From positions 2,294,001 through 2,358,000 of the forward strand of contig NZ_CP036401.1 of NCBI RefSeq assembly GCF_004322755.1: DNA of 64,000 nucleotides. The letters run 5' to 3'. The DNA comes from Pseudoduganella albidiflava. Lineage in GTDB: Bacteria > Pseudomonadota > Gammaproteobacteria > Burkholderiales > Burkholderiaceae_D. The position numbers and the translations under genes were made by a program. The notes beneath the pieces were generated by a model that was not told the DNA's origin, ran no database searches, and worked only from the letters and a program-made list of their open reading frames with translations. Positions 17,369 to 26,845 of the stretch are shown one piece after another (positions within the stretch are counted from its first letter, which is position 1; each line of letters begins with the position of its first letter).

Positions 17369-18178
17369 TTACTGGGCCACCCAGCCACCGTCGACGTTCC
17401 AGGCCGCGCCACGTACCTGGCTGGCCACGTCGCTGCACAGGAACACGGCCAGGCCGCCCAGCTGCTCGGGTGTCACGAAGTCGCCGGACGGCTGCTTGTC
17501 GGCCAGCAGCGCGCGCTTGGCCTGGTCGTTCGTCAGGCCATCGCGGGCGGCACGGTCGTCGACCTGTTTCTGCACCAGCGGGGTGAGCACGAAGCCGGGG
17601 CAGATCGCATTGACCGTCACGCCGGTCTGCGCCGTTTCCAGCGCTGTCACCTTGGTCAGGCCCACCAGGCCGTGCTTGGCGGCCACGTAGGCGGACTTGC
17701 CCGCGGAGCCGACCAGGCCGTGTGCCGAAGCGAGGTTGATGATGCGGCCCCAGTTCTGCTGCCTCATCCGCGGCAGGGCCAGGCGGCTGGTGTGGAAGGC
17801 GGAAGTCAGGTTGATGGCGATGATGGCATCCCATTTCTCGACCGGGAAGTCTTCGACATTGGCGACGAACTGGATGCCGGCATTGTTGACGAGCACGTCG
17901 ACGCCGCCGAATTTTTCGGTGGCGAACGCGAACAGCGCCTCGATTTCCGCCGGCTTACTCATGTCGGCATTGTGGTGTACGGTCTGCACGCCGAATTCCT
18001 GCGCGGTCGATGCCAGCAGGGTGGCGATGTCGTCGGCATTGCCGAAGCCGTTGAAGACGATGTTGGCGCCTTGCGCGGCCAGTGCGCGGGCGATACCCAG
18101 GCCGATGCCGGAGGTGGATCCCGTCACGAGGGCCGTTTTACCGGAAAGGATAGTGCCGTTCGAAGGTGTGCTGCTCAT
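17369..18178 (-). CDS. bdhA: 3-hydroxybutyrate dehydrogenase
   Basis: A 269-residue NAD-dependent SDR oxidising D-3-hydroxybutyrate to acetoacetate. TGSTSGIG is at residues 19-26, VNNAGIQFV and INLASAHGLVGS are characteristic of this subfamily, and YVAAK gives Tyr164 and Lys168. The C-terminus GAAWNVDGGWVAQ also matches bacterial BdhA. The ATG at 18178 is preceded by GGAG; an ATG four codons upstream has no ribosome-binding site. It feeds scoAB. Confidence 0.93.
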   Translation of the reverse strand: MSSTPSNGTILSGKTALVTGSTSGIGLGIARALAAQGANIVFNGFGNADDIATLLASTAQEFGVQTVHHNADMSKPAEIEALFAFATEKFGGVDVLVNNAGIQFVANVEDFPVEKWDAIIAINLTSAFHTSRLALPRMRQQNWGRIINLASAHGLVGSAGKSAYVAAKHGLVGLTKVTALETAQTGVTVNAICPGFVLTPLVQKQVDDRAARDGLTNDQAKRALLADKQPSGDFVTPEQLGGLAVFLCSDVASQVRGAAWNVDGGWVAQ

Positions 18179-18327
18179 GGTCTGCTCCATAGTTGGTGGC
18201 GGCCGTGCCGCCGATTCCGGGTTGCTGTTACCTGTCGTCCACTACGCTGCGCTAAACTTGCCAGGGATTTTAGCGGCAACGCACGGTAGAATGTAGCCCA
18301 AAAACCAAGACCCGGCAGGAGGCCAGG

Positions 18328-19221
18328 ATGATCGAACCAGCGTTGAAGTCGGTGCAGTGCCTTTCCCCGGCGGGCTTGCACCGGATGGCCTACCAGGAAT
18401 GGGGAGATCCATCCAACCCGAGAGTGCTGGTCTGCGTGCACGGCGTGACGCGCGTGTCGGACGACTTCGACGACCTGGCGCGCGCGCTGGCCGGCGAGTA
18501 CCGCGTGGTGTGCCCGGATGTGGTGGGCCGCGGCCGTTCCGGCCGGCTGCGCAACCCGGACCTGTACCGCGTGCCGCAATACGTGAGCGACATGGTCACG
18601 CTGCTGGCGCGCGTGCTGGCCAATGTCGACTCGCAGCGGGAGCCAGCCAAGGTCGCGTGGTTCGGCACGTCGATGGGCGGGCTGATCGGCATGGGCCTGG
18701 CGGCATTGCCGGACAGCCCGATCGGGCGCCTGGTCCTGAACGACATCGGCCCGGTGCTGGATCCGGCGGCGCTGCGCCGCATCGGCGACTACATCGGCCA
18801 GGACGTGCGCTTCGCCACGTTCGAGGAAGGCGCGCGCTTCGTGCGCGACGTGTCGGCATCGTTCGGCCCGCACACTGAAGCGCAGTGGGAGAAGATGGCG
18901 CGCGACGTGCTGCGCCAGGATGCCGACGGCAGCTGGGTGCGGCATTACGACCTCGCGCTGGCGCAGCCGTTCCGCGCGGCGACGCCGGAATCGGTGGCCG
19001 CCGACGAGCACGTGCTGTGGGCCGCCTACGATGCGATCCGTTGCCCCACGCTGGTGGTGCGCGGCGCCGCATCGGACCTGCTGTCGCATGCGACGGCGCA
19101 GATGATGACGCAGCGCGGGCCGCGCGCCGGGCTGGTGGAGTTCGCCGGGGTGGGCCATGCGCCCACCTTCGTGCAGGCCGACCAGATCGCGGTGGCGCGC
19201 GAGTTCCTGCTGGAGCAATAG
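18328..19221 (+). CDS. Alpha/beta hydrolase
   Basis: A 297-residue alpha/beta-hydrolase-fold protein. The HGVTR oxyanion region is at 39-43, the nucleophile elbow GTSMGG places Ser115, and the catalytic His is in GVGHAP near residue 277. An acid residue is probably in the RGAASDLL segment. GGAGG lies upstream of the ATG. It is divergent from the 3-hydroxybutyrate dehydrogenase. Substrate unknown; the neighbourhood would suit an ester or oligomer of hydroxyalkanoate, but nothing in the sequence proves it. Confidence 0.88.
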   Translation: MIEPALKSVQCLSPAGLHRMAYQEWGDPSNPRVLVCVHGVTRVSDDFDDLARALAGEYRVVCPDVVGRGRSGRLRNPDLYRVPQYVSDMVTLLARVLANVDSQREPAKVAWFGTSMGGLIGMGLAALPDSPIGRLVLNDIGPVLDPAALRRIGDYIGQDVRFATFEEGARFVRDVSASFGPHTEAQWEKMARDVLRQDADGSWVRHYDLALAQPFRAATPESVAADEHVLWAAYDAIRCPTLVVRGAASDLLSHATAQMMTQRGPRAGLVEFAGVGHAPTFVQADQIAVAREFLLEQ

Positions 19222-19317
19222 GGCTTATACCTTGGGGCTCGTACCCTGGTTCTGGAACCTGTACCGGGTCTTTAATCGGTCCCCTTTTTTTTGTTGAACC
19301 TGTAGAAAAGAGAAGAA

Positions 19318-19671
19318 ATGGAAATCAAACGACTGTACGTGGGCAAGCGCATGTCCGAAGTGGCGATCCACAACAACACCGTGTACCTGGCAGGCCAGGT
19401 TGCCGCCACCGAGCCGGACGCCGACATCAAGGGCCAGACCCGCGAAGTGCTGGCCGCCATCGACAAGCTGCTGGCCGAAGCCGGCAGCGACAAGAGCTGC
19501 ATCCTGTCCACCCAGATCTTCATCAAGGACCTCGCCGATTTCGCGGCCATGAATGAAGTGTGGGAAGAGTGGGTCGCGCAAGGCCATACGCCGCCGCGCG
19601 CCACCGTCCAGGCCAACCTGGCCAACCCGGCCTGGCTGATCGAGATCGTCGTCGTCGCCGCCCAGCGCTGA
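19318..19671 (+). CDS. RidA family protein (117 residues)
   Basis: A small trimeric-type RidA homologue: HNNTVYLAGQVAA near the N-terminus, LLAEAGSDKSCILSTQIF in the middle and PPRATVQANLANPAWLIEI at the end. The Arg of PPRATV is the conserved substrate-binding arginine of active RidA imine hydrolases, unlike in the paralogue at 8625. AGAGAAG lies upstream of the ATG. It is followed by relA after 94 bases. Confidence 0.9.
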   Translation: MEIKRLYVGKRMSEVAIHNNTVYLAGQVAATEPDADIKGQTREVLAAIDKLLAEAGSDKSCILSTQIFIKDLADFAAMNEVWEEWVAQGHTPPRATVQANLANPAWLIEIVVVAAQR

Positions 19672-19765
19672 TCGCGCGCGGCACAGGTAGCAAGCGGGAA
19701 GCCGGTGTGCCGGGTTCCCGTTTTTCAGGCAGCAATTCCCGCAGCAAGCAGCAAAGGTTTTTGTC

Positions 19766-22009
19766 ATGGTCTCCATTGCGGCGCTGAACAGCGCAACGTC
19801 CGAACAGCTGGTGCTTGGCTTGTCCAGCGACGATGGCGCGCGGGTGCTCGCCGCCCTCGATTTCGCCAGCGCGGCCTATGCCGGCAAGCAGTGCACCAGC
19901 GGCCAGCCGGCACTCGATTTCGCCGTCGGCGCGGCCTCCACGCTGGCGCTGCTCAATACCGATGCGGCCACGCGCATCGCCGCGCTGCTGTTCGAACTGT
20001 GCCTGCTCGATCCGGCGCAGGGCATCGCGATCGAACCGAAGTTCGGCAAGGAAGTGGCCGACCTCGTCATCGGCGTGCACCAGCTGATCCGGCTGCGCGA
20101 GCTGACCCAGGGTTCGCCCGCCGCCACGCGCGGCAAGAACGCCGCCCAGCAGGCGGTGGCGCAGATGGAAACGCTGCGCAAGATGCTGCTGGCGATGGCC
20201 AGCGACATGCGCGTGGTGCTGGTGCGGCTGGCCTCGTGCTGCAGCACGCTGCGCTGGTTCGCCGACCAGAAGATCTTCAACGAGATGACGCGCGCCTACG
20301 GCCGCGAGACGCTCGACCTGTATGCGCCGCTGGCGAACCGCCTCGGCATCTGGCAGATCAAGTGGGAACTGGAAGACCTGTCGTTCCGCTTCATCGAGCC
20401 GGAGAACTACAAGCGCATCGCCAAGATGCTCGAGGAAAAGCGCATGATGCGCGAAAGCTTCGTGACCCAGTCGATCGCGCGGCTGCAATCGGAGCTGGCC
20501 GCCGCCGGCATCCAGGCCGAGGTGTTCGGCCGGCCGAAGCATATCTACAGCATCTGGAACAAGATGCGCGGCAAGGAGCTCGATTTCACGGAGCTGTACG
20601 ACGTGCGGGCGTTCCGCGTGATCGTCCCCGACGTGAAGACGTGCTACACGGTGCTCGGCCTGGTCCATAACATCTGGACGCCGATCCCGAAGGAATTCGA
20701 CGACTACATCTCGCGGCCCAAGCCGAACGGTTACCAGTCGCTGCACACGGTGGTGACGGCGGACGATGGCCGGCCGCTCGAGGTGCAGATCCGCACCCAG
20801 GAAATGCACAGCTTCGCGGAATATGGCGTGGCCGCGCACTGGCGCTACAAGGAAGAGGGCAATTCCAGCTTCCAGGGCCAGAAGTACGATGAAAAGATCG
20901 CCTGGCTGCGCCAGCTGCTCGCGTGGAAAACCGACGTGGCGGACGCCGTGGTGGGCCAGGAGGAATTGCAGCGCGAATGGGTGGAAAAGCTGAAGGAAGC
21001 GGCGCTGGACGACCGCATCTTCGTGCTGACCCCGCAGGCGCGCGTGCTGGAGTTGCCGGTGGGCGCCACGCCGATCGATTTCGCCTACCACCTGCACAGC
21101 GACGTGGGGCACCGCTGCCGCGGTGCGCGCGTGGATGGCGTGATGGTGCCGCTCAACACGCCGCTGAAGAGCGGCCAGACCTGCGAGATCATCACCGCCA
21201 AGGGCGCTCCCGGCACGGCCGGCCCGTCGCGCGACTGGCTCAGCCCCGGCTATGCCGTCAGCAACCGCACGCGCGCCAAGGTGCGCGCCTGGTTCCATGC
21301 GATCGACGTGCAGGAAACGCTTTCGCACGGCCGCTCGCTGGTGGAAAAATCCCTGCAGCGCGAGGGCAAGACGGCGGTCAACCTGGAGACGCTGGCGCAA
21401 AAGCTCGGTTTCGCCAAGGTCGATGAGCTCTTCCTTGCCGTGGGCAAGGAGGAATTCAGCCTGCGCCACGTCGAGCATGCGCTGCACGACAACGCCGAGC
21501 CGGCGCCGCCCGAAGACGCGGTGGTACTGAACAAGAGCCGTGCCTCGTCGACGGAGCAGGGCGCCAAGTCGGGCGTGCTGGTGGTGGGCACCGAGGGCCT
21601 GATGACGCAACTGGCCAGGTGCTGCAAGCCGGCACCGCCCGATCCGATCGTGGGCTTCGTCACGCGTGGCAAAGGGGTGTCGATCCACCGTTTGTCGTGC
21701 AAGAACTTCGCCGAGATGCGCATCAAGGCGCCCGAGCGCGTGATCGTCACCGAATGGGGTGACGGCCAGCGCGAAACGGTCTACCCGGTTGACCTGTTTG
21801 TGCTGGCGGGCGACCGCCAGGGCCTGCTGCGCGATATCTCCGAAGTTTTTTCGCGCGAAAAGATCAACGTGATCGGCGTGAATACGCAAAGCGCGAAAGG
21901 GCAGGCACGCATGACCTTCACCGCCGAAATCGGTTCGACGGCGCAAGTGCACAAGGCCCTGGCGGCGATCTCGGAAGTGACCGGCGTGCTCGAGGCGCGG
22001 CGCGCCTAG
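19766..22009 (+). CDS. relA: GTP pyrophosphokinase RelA
   Basis: A 747-residue long RSH protein making (p)ppGpp on amino-acid starvation. The N-terminal HD-hydrolase region lacks the HD..ED metal motif (AALLFELCLLD), so it should be hydrolase-dead. The synthetase domain has RPKHIYSIWNKM and EFDD at 310-313, the acidic signature of monofunctional RelA rather than the basic RxKD of SpoT, and KPNGYQSLHTVV. A TGS domain (IFVLTPQARVLELPVGAT), zinc-finger/ZFD-like cysteines (RCCKPAPPD) and a C-terminal ACT domain (FVLAGDRQGLLRDISEVF) follow. It ends 22 bases from the convergent CDF gene. Confidence 0.95.
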   Translation: MVSIAALNSATSEQLVLGLSSDDGARVLAALDFASAAYAGKQCTSGQPALDFAVGAASTLALLNTDAATRIAALLFELCLLDPAQGIAIEPKFGKEVADLVIGVHQLIRLRELTQGSPAATRGKNAAQQAVAQMETLRKMLLAMASDMRVVLVRLASCCSTLRWFADQKIFNEMTRAYGRETLDLYAPLANRLGIWQIKWELEDLSFRFIEPENYKRIAKMLEEKRMMRESFVTQSIARLQSELAAAGIQAEVFGRPKHIYSIWNKMRGKELDFTELYDVRAFRVIVPDVKTCYTVLGLVHNIWTPIPKEFDDYISRPKPNGYQSLHTVVTADDGRPLEVQIRTQEMHSFAEYGVAAHWRYKEEGNSSFQGQKYDEKIAWLRQLLAWKTDVADAVVGQEELQREWVEKLKEAALDDRIFVLTPQARVLELPVGATPIDFAYHLHSDVGHRCRGARVDGVMVPLNTPLKSGQTCEIITAKGAPGTAGPSRDWLSPGYAVSNRTRAKVRAWFHAIDVQETLSHGRSLVEKSLQREGKTAVNLETLAQKLGFAKVDELFLAVGKEEFSLRHVEHALHDNAEPAPPEDAVVLNKSRASSTEQGAKSGVLVVGTEGLMTQLARCCKPAPPDPIVGFVTRGKGVSIHRLSCKNFAEMRIKAPERVIVTEWGDGQRETVYPVDLFVLAGDRQGLLRDISEVFSREKINVIGVNTQSAKGQARMTFTAEIGSTAQVHKALAAISEVTGVLEARRA

Positions 22010-22031
22010 GCCGCGCGGTGGCGGGTAGCCG

Positions 22032-22949
22032 CTACTGCGGCCGGCCCTGCTTGCCGGCCAGTTCGGCCTGCAGCGTGACGTGGTCGATGCCGTGCTTCTC
22101 CAGCAGCATGGCGCGGATCGCCTTCAGCGTGGCCGGCCAGTGCTGCAGGTCGGGTACTTCGACATGGCCGATCAATGCCGGCTGGCCTGGCGCCATGTCC
22201 CAGACGTGCAGGTCGTGCACCGAGCTGACGCCTTCGACGCCTTCCAGGTCGTCGCCCACCTTTTCATAATCGATATCGTCCGGCACGCCCTCCATCAGGT
22301 GGTGGCCCGATTCGCGCAGGATGCCTACCGTGGATTTCAGCAGCAGCAGCGACACCAGCAGCGACAGCAGCGGGTCGATCCGCATCCAGCCCGTGTAATA
22401 GATCACGATGCCGGCCAGCAGCGCGGCCACGGAACCCAGCATGTCGCCCAGCACGTGCACCAGCGCCGCCCGCGTGTTCATGCTTTCGCGGTCCTTCGAC
22501 AGCACCAGTGCCACCAGCACGTTCACCACCAGGCCGATCGCCGCCACGCCCGCCACCGTGCCACCCTGCACGGCTTGCGGCTGCGCGAAGCGGTGCGCCG
22601 CCTCGAACACGATCCAGCCGATCACCAGCAGCATGACCAGGCCGTTGATGAAGGCGGCCAGCGCCTCGGCGCGGCCGAAGCCGAAGGAGTAGCGCGACGA
22701 AGGCGGACGCTTGGCGATCAGCTGCGCGAACAGTGCCAGGCCAAGCGATGCGGCATCGGTGACCATGTGGCCCGCATCGGAGATCAGCGCGAGCGAGTTG
22801 GCCATGAAGCCGGCCACCACTTCGACGCCGGCGAAGGTCAGCGTCAGGCCCACGGCCCAGGCCAGGATCGCCAGGCTGCGGTCGGCGCGCTGGTGCTTGT
22901 ATTTGGCGTCGCCCTTCAGGTGGGCGTGGAGGTGGCTGGTGGCGTTCAT
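22032..22949 (-). CDS. Cation diffusion facilitator (zinc/cadmium/cobalt efflux)
   Basis: A 305-residue CDF protein of the CzcD/ZitB type. The His-rich N-terminus (HLHAHLKGDAKYKHQR) is followed by six predicted membrane helices. The metal-site motifs DAGHMVTDA in helix 2 and HVLGDMLGS in helix 5 show the HxxxD pattern of zinc transporters. A cytoplasmic C-terminal ferredoxin-like domain carries HDLHVWDM. The start at 22949 removes 22 atypical residues from the longest ORF. Convergent with relA. Confidence 0.92.
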   Translation of the reverse strand: MNATSHLHAHLKGDAKYKHQRADRSLAILAWAVGLTLTFAGVEVVAGFMANSLALISDAGHMVTDAASLGLALFAQLIAKRPPSSRYSFGFGRAEALAAFINGLVMLLVIGWIVFEAAHRFAQPQAVQGGTVAGVAAIGLVVNVLVALVLSKDRESMNTRAALVHVLGDMLGSVAALLAGIVIYYTGWMRIDPLLSLLVSLLLLKSTVGILRESGHHLMEGVPDDIDYEKVGDDLEGVEGVSSVHDLHVWDMAPGQPALIGHVEVPDLQHWPATLKAIRAMLLEKHGIDHVTLQAELAGKQGRPQ

Positions 22950-22983
22950 TGTTTGCGGTTGGTGGAGTCGGTAAAAATATAGC

Positions 22984-23152
22984 ATGCATGCTGTTCGCGC
23001 ATGATTGCACCCCAACGACGAACCCTAGGGTCAGGAAGGAGTACAGCCTTGTAAGGCCGTACCGTTCCGCAGGCGATGAGCATGCTCCTCGAAACCCCTG
23101 CTGCACCCCAGCGGGTCTGACCCTAGCCTTTGCCGTTGGGTTGCCTCCAAGG
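22984..23152. repeat. Dispersed palindromic repeat, copy C (inverted)
   Basis: The same order of blocks as copy B in inverse orientation: GCACCCCAAC, AGGGTCAGGAAGG, a hairpin GTAC.GCCTT / AAGGC.GTAC (23041-23062), ACCGTTCCGCAGGCG, the palindrome GAGCATGCTC (23078-23087), GAAACCCCTGCT and GGGTCTGACCC. The hairpin stems differ in sequence from copy B but keep pairing. Confidence 0.75.
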
Positions 23153-23170
23153 GCAATTTCACTCTGGCCC

Positions 23171-23199
23171 TTGTCTTATCGGCGCTGCCTCTCTATAAT
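23171..23199 (+). promoter_or_regulatory. Promoter of tRNA-Val genes
   Basis: -35 TTGTCT (23171-23176), 17-base spacer, consensus -10 TATAAT (23194-23199), then a GC-rich discriminator GCTCGGC before the tRNA. The GC-rich discriminator is the usual mark of stringently controlled stable-RNA promoters. Confidence 0.88.
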
Positions 23200-23209
23200 G
23201 CTCGGCATT

Positions 23210-23286
23210 GGGCGGTTAGTTCAGCTGGTTAGAATACTTGGTCGACATCCAAGGGGTCGGGGATTCGAATTCCTCACCGCCCACCA
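23210..23286 (+). tRNA. tRNA-Val (GAC), copy 1
   Basis: 77-nt cloverleaf including the encoded CCA. Acceptor GGGCGGT / ACCGCCC, D stem GTTC / GAAT, anticodon stem CTTGG / CCAAG with the loop TCGACAT, so the anticodon GAC is at 23244-23246. T arm loop TTCGAAT, discriminator A73. Position 33, almost always U, reads C here. Confidence 0.9.
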
Positions 23287-23396
23287 GAATGCGAAGGGGT
23301 TGCGTCACGGCGTGATGCAACTTCATCAAGTTCAACGAAGTAGTGGCAACAAGAAGCAAGCAAGCAGTAAATCAGTAGTAAATAAGCAGTGCAAGA

Positions 23397-23473
23397 GGGC
23401 GGTTAGTTCAGCTGGTTAGAATACTTGGTCGACATCCAAGGGGTCGGGGATTCGAATTCCTCACCGCCCACCA
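23397..23473 (+). tRNA. tRNA-Val (GAC), copy 2
   Basis: Identical in all 77 positions to copy 1, 187 bases downstream, with encoded CCA and anticodon at 23431-23433. The spacer has no separate strong promoter that I can see, so both are likely co-transcribed from the promoter at 23171. Confidence 0.9.
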
Positions 23474-23604
23474 GAATACTTCAGCAACAGTCAATGTAAG
23501 AGCGAGAAAGGCAATCCGGTTATGACACCGCGAACTACAACCGCTAAGGTTTGGTGAGTGACGCTAGTCGATCGGCTTTCTTTGGCTTTTTCAAATTGAA
23601 AGAT

Positions 23605-23629
23605 AACGCGGCTAGTCCGCGTTTTTTTT
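23605..23629 (+). terminator. Terminator of the tRNA-Val unit
   Basis: AACGCGG / CCGCGTT stem with a CTAGT-type loop followed by eight T. It separates the tRNA unit from thrS. Confidence 0.88.
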
Positions 23630-23703
23630 CGTCCCGGTTTTTCCTCTATTGTCAGTCGAGTTTCAGCTAATTTAATACGCGGCCCCGTGCCGATTGGAGA
23701 GCA

Positions 23704-25614
23704 ATGATGGTATCAGTCCGACTTCCCGATGGCTCCGTGCGCCAGTTCGACGCGCCGGTGACCGTGGCCCAGGTGGCCTCCAACATCAGCAACAGCCTGG
23801 CCAAGGCCGCGCTGGCAGGCAAGGTCGACGGCAAGGTCGTCGATACCTCGTTCCTGATCGAGCAAGATGCCGACGTGGCCATCGTCACCGACAAGGATCC
23901 CGAGGGCCTGGACGTGATCCGCCACTCGACGGCCCACTTGCTGGCCTATGCCGTCAAGGAACTATTCCCGGATGCGCAGGTGACCATCGGCCCGACCATC
24001 GAGAACGGCTTCTACTACGACTTCTCGTACAAGCGCCCGTTCACGCCGGACGACCTGGTAGCGATCGAGAAGAAGATGGCCGAGCTGGCCAAGAAGGATG
24101 AGCCGGTCACCCGCAAGGTGCTGCCGCGCGACGAGGCCGTGGCGTACTTCAAGTCGATCGGCGAAGAGTACAAGGCCGAGATCATCGCCTCGATCCCGGC
24201 CAACGAAGATGTGTCGCTGTACAGCGAAGGCAAGTTCACCGACCTGTGCCGCGGCCCGCACGTGCCTTCCACCGGCAAGCTGAAAGTGTTCAAGCTGATG
24301 AAGCTGGCCGGCGCCTACTGGCGCGGCGATTCGAAGAACGAGATGCTGCAGCGCGTGTACGGCACCGCCTGGGCCAGGAAGGAAGAGCAGGAGCAGTACC
24401 TGCACATGCTGGAAGAAGCGGAAAAGCGCGACCACAGGAAACTCGGAAAGCAACTGGACTTCTTCCACTTCCAGGACGAAGCGCCGGGCCTGGTGTTCTG
24501 GCACCCGAAGGGCTGGACGATCTGGCAGCAGGTCGAGCAATACATGCGCAAGAAGTACCAGGACAACGGCTACCAGGAAGTGAAGGCGCCGCAGATCCTC
24601 GACGCGAGCCTGTGGGGCAAGACCGGTCACTGGGATAACTACCGTGAAAACATGTTCGTCACGGAATCGGAAAACCGCCAGTACGCGCTGAAGCCGATGA
24701 ACTGCCCGGGCCACGTGCAGATCTTCAACAGCGACCTGCGCTCCTACCGCGACCTGCCGCTGCGCTACGGCGAATTCGGCCAATGCCACCGCAACGAACC
24801 GTCCGGCGCGCTGCACGGCATCATGCGCGTGCGCGGTTTCACGCAGGACGATGGTCACATCTTCTGCACGCACGAGCAGATCGAGCCGGAAGTGGTGGCC
24901 TTCCACCAGCAGGCGATGGAAGTGTATGCGGACTTCGATTTCACCAATATCGAGGTGAAGCTGGCGCTGCGCCCGGACAACCGCATCGGCACCGATGAAG
25001 TCTGGAACGACGCGGAAGAGGCGCTGCGCCACGGCTTGCGCGCCTGCGGCGTGACGTGGACGGAATTGCCGGGCGAGGGCGCGTTCTATGGCCCGAAGAT
25101 CGAATACCACCTGAAGGATTCGTTGGGCCGCCCATGGCAGGTCGGCACGATGCAGGTCGACTTCTTCATGCCGGAGCGTCTCGGCGCGCAATATGTCGCG
25201 GAAGACAACACGAAGAAGACGCCGGTCATGCTGCACCGTGCGATCGTCGGCTCGATGGAACGCTTCATCGGCATCCTGATCGAGAACTACGCGGGCGCGC
25301 TGCCGATGTGGCTGGCGCCGGTGCAGGTATCGATCCTGAATATCTCGGAAGGGCAGGCGGCATACGCCACCGAACTGGCCGCCAGGCTGCGCAAGCTGGG
25401 CTTCCGCGTCACGGCTGATTTGCGCAACGAGAAGATCACGTATAAAATACGCGAACATTCCGTCCAAAAAATGCCTTACATCCTCGTCATCGGGGATAAA
25501 GAGCGGGATGCCAATACCGTGGCCGTGCGTGCGCGGGGCAATGTCGATCTGGGTGTAATGTCCATCGATGCCCTGGTTGAGCGACTCCAGCAGGATGTCG
25601 CCAGCAAAGCCTGA
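23704..25614 (+). CDS. thrS: Threonyl-tRNA synthetase
   Basis: A 636-residue class II synthetase. N-terminal TGS domain (residues 1-62), editing domain with the HxxxH metal-like motif at His74 and His78 (HSTAHL), catalytic core with MNCPGH (zinc cysteine) and motif 2 [15 protein letters not shown], and a C-terminal anticodon-binding domain ([16 protein letters not shown]). Two tandem ATG codons follow GGAGAGCA; I keep the first. It heads the translation cluster thrS-infC-rpmI-rplT-pheST-ihfA. Confidence 0.97.
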   Translation: MMVSVRLPDGSVRQFDAPVTVAQVASNISNSLAKAALAGKVDGKVVDTSFLIEQDADVAIVTDKDPEGLDVIRHSTAHLLAYAVKELFPDAQVTIGPTIENGFYYDFSYKRPFTPDDLVAIEKKMAELAKKDEPVTRKVLPRDEAVAYFKSIGEEYKAEIIASIPANEDVSLYSEGKFTDLCRGPHVPSTGKLKVFKLMKLAGAYWRGDSKNEMLQRVYGTAWARKEEQEQYLHMLEEAEKRDHRKLGKQLDFFHFQDEAPGLVFWHPKGWTIWQQVEQYMRKKYQDNGYQEVKAPQILDASLWGKTGHWDNYRENMFVTESENRQYALKPMNCPGHVQIFNSDLRSYRDLPLRYGEFGQCHRNEPSGALHGIMRVRGFTQDDGHIFCTHEQIEPEVVAFHQQAMEVYADFDFTNIEVKLALRPDNRIGTDEVWNDAEEALRHGLRACGVTWTELPGEGAFYGPKIEYHLKDSLGRPWQVGTMQVDFFMPERLGAQYVAEDNTKKTPVMLHRAIVGSMERFIGILIENYAGALPMWLAPVQVSILNISEGQAAYATELAARLRKLGFRVTADLRNEKITYKIREHSVQKMPYILVIGDKERDANTVAVRARGNVDLGVMSIDALVERLQQDVASKA

Positions 25615-25718
25615 CGGGGATTGATCGCCGAGGCTTGATCGTTAAAGTATTAACATCGAGCCTCGATCGTAAAGTCCTCGTAACCGGCCAACTTACAAAA
25701 TTTTTAAAGGAAACTGCA

Positions 25719-26252
25719 ATAGCTACTGACAAGTCGCAGCATCGCATCAATGGCGAAATCACGGCACCGGAAATGCGTCTTTCCGGCGTCAATAATGAGC
25801 CGCTGGGCATCGTGAGCCTGGCCGAAGCCTTCCGCCTGGCGGAAGAAGCGAACGTGGACCTCGTGGAAATTGCGCCCACCGCGCAGCCACCGGTTTGCCG
25901 TCTGATGGATTACGGTAAGTTCAAGTACTCCGAGCAGAAAAAAGCGCACGAAGCCAAATTGAAGCAGAAAGTCATCTCCGTGAAGGAAGTCAAATTCCGT
26001 CCCGGTACTGACGATGGCGACTACAACATCAAGCTGCGCAACCTGATCAAGTTCCTGGAAGAGGGTGACAAGACGAAGATCACCCTTCGTTTCCGCGGCC
26101 GCGAAATGGCCCACCAGGACATCGGCATGCGCATGCTGGAGCGGTTGAAGTCCGATCTGGAAGAGTTCGGCCAGGTCGAGCAGTTCCCCAAGATGGAAGG
26201 GCGCCAGATGATCATGGTCATTGCCCCCAAGAAAAAAAATCCGCCGCGGTAA
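25719..26252 (+). CDS. infC: Translation initiation factor IF-3 (AUA start)
   Basis: A 177-residue IF-3 binding the 30S subunit and proofreading initiation. The N-terminal domain begins [20 protein letters not shown], where the family normally begins. The linker and the C-terminal domain with [16 protein letters not shown] are intact. No ATG, GTG or TTG precedes this point within family distance. AAAGGA is followed after seven bases by ATA at 25719, so ATA is the likely start codon. In Escherichia coli infC starts at AUU and IF-3 represses its own synthesis by rejecting that codon; the same logic would apply here. The next upstream ATG (25635) would add 28 unrelated residues. Confidence 0.93.
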   Translation: MATDKSQHRINGEITAPEMRLSGVNNEPLGIVSLAEAFRLAEEANVDLVEIAPTAQPPVCRLMDYGKFKYSEQKKAHEAKLKQKVISVKEVKFRPGTDDGDYNIKLRNLIKFLEEGDKTKITLRFRGREMAHQDIGMRMLERLKSDLEEFGQVEQFPKMEGRQMIMVIAPKKKNPPR

Positions 26253-26623
26253 GCCTGCAAAGCGGGCGCATTTCGGGCCTGACGTGCTCATCGTACTCAA
26301 GTACGATTCCGCGCGACAGGCCCGAACTGCATCCCGCTGTGCAGGTTACCGGGGCGGATTCAAACCATGCCTCGGATATCAAGGCGAAGGGCGGAAGCCT
26401 TTTTTCCAGCTACGCAGCGGCAGGGCTGGTGCGTAGCTGGAAAAACCGGGTATAATTGCCGGCTCGCTAGGTTTGAGCGAACAAGAATTTGCGGGATCAA
26501 ATCCGCAACATGTAGTGGCCCCGCCGCCGCTGCATCAACAAGTGAAAGCAGGCACCCAAGCGCAACGTGTTGTTGCCACCTGCGATCCTGTTATTTGGAG
26601 CTGTCCGCGAGGACAGATGTGTT
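26253..26623 (+). promoter_or_regulatory. Long structured leader of rpmI-rplT
   Basis: 371 bases without a gene between infC and rpmI. Nested hairpins GGGCCTG...CAGGCCC enclosing ATCGTACT / AGTACGAT lie at about 26274-26328. A strong 15-bp stem TTTTTCCAGCTACGC / GCGTAGCTGGAAAAA lies at 26401-26445. A TATAAT follows at 26451-26456, but its -35 region (GGTGCG area) is weak. In many bacteria L20 represses its own operon through RNA structure upstream of rpmI; this leader is a natural candidate. Confidence 0.6.
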
Positions 26624-26821
26624 ATGCCAAAAATGAAGACCAAAAGCTCCGCGAAGAAGCGTTTTCGCGTGCGTCCGGGTGGTACCGTCAAATCGGGTAT
26701 GGCGTTCAAGCGTCACATCCTGACCAAGAAGACCACCAAAAACAAGCGTCAGCTGCGTGGCACCCGTAACATCAATGCGTCCGACGTCACCAGCGTCCTG
26801 CGCATGATGCCGTCCGCTTAA
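26624..26821 (+). CDS. rpmI: 50S ribosomal protein L35
   Basis: A 65-residue L35 ([20 protein letters not shown]...). Length and sequence are typical. The longest ORF begins 19 codons earlier without similarity; GAGGA lies upstream of the chosen ATG. It is followed by rplT after 24 bases. Confidence 0.96.
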   Translation: MPKMKTKSSAKKRFRVRPGGTVKSGMAFKRHILTKKTTKNKRQLRGTRNINASDVTSVLRMMPSA

Positions 26822-26845
26822 TCTCACACTCATTAAGGAGCTACT

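Noticed and set aside
23474..23604. Possible third tRNA between tRNA-Val and thrS
   Set aside because: No cloverleaf can be formed; the sequence runs into the terminator.
26401..26445. Intrinsic terminator after infC
   Set aside because: The A and T runs pair within the stem and no T-run follows the hairpin on the plus strand.
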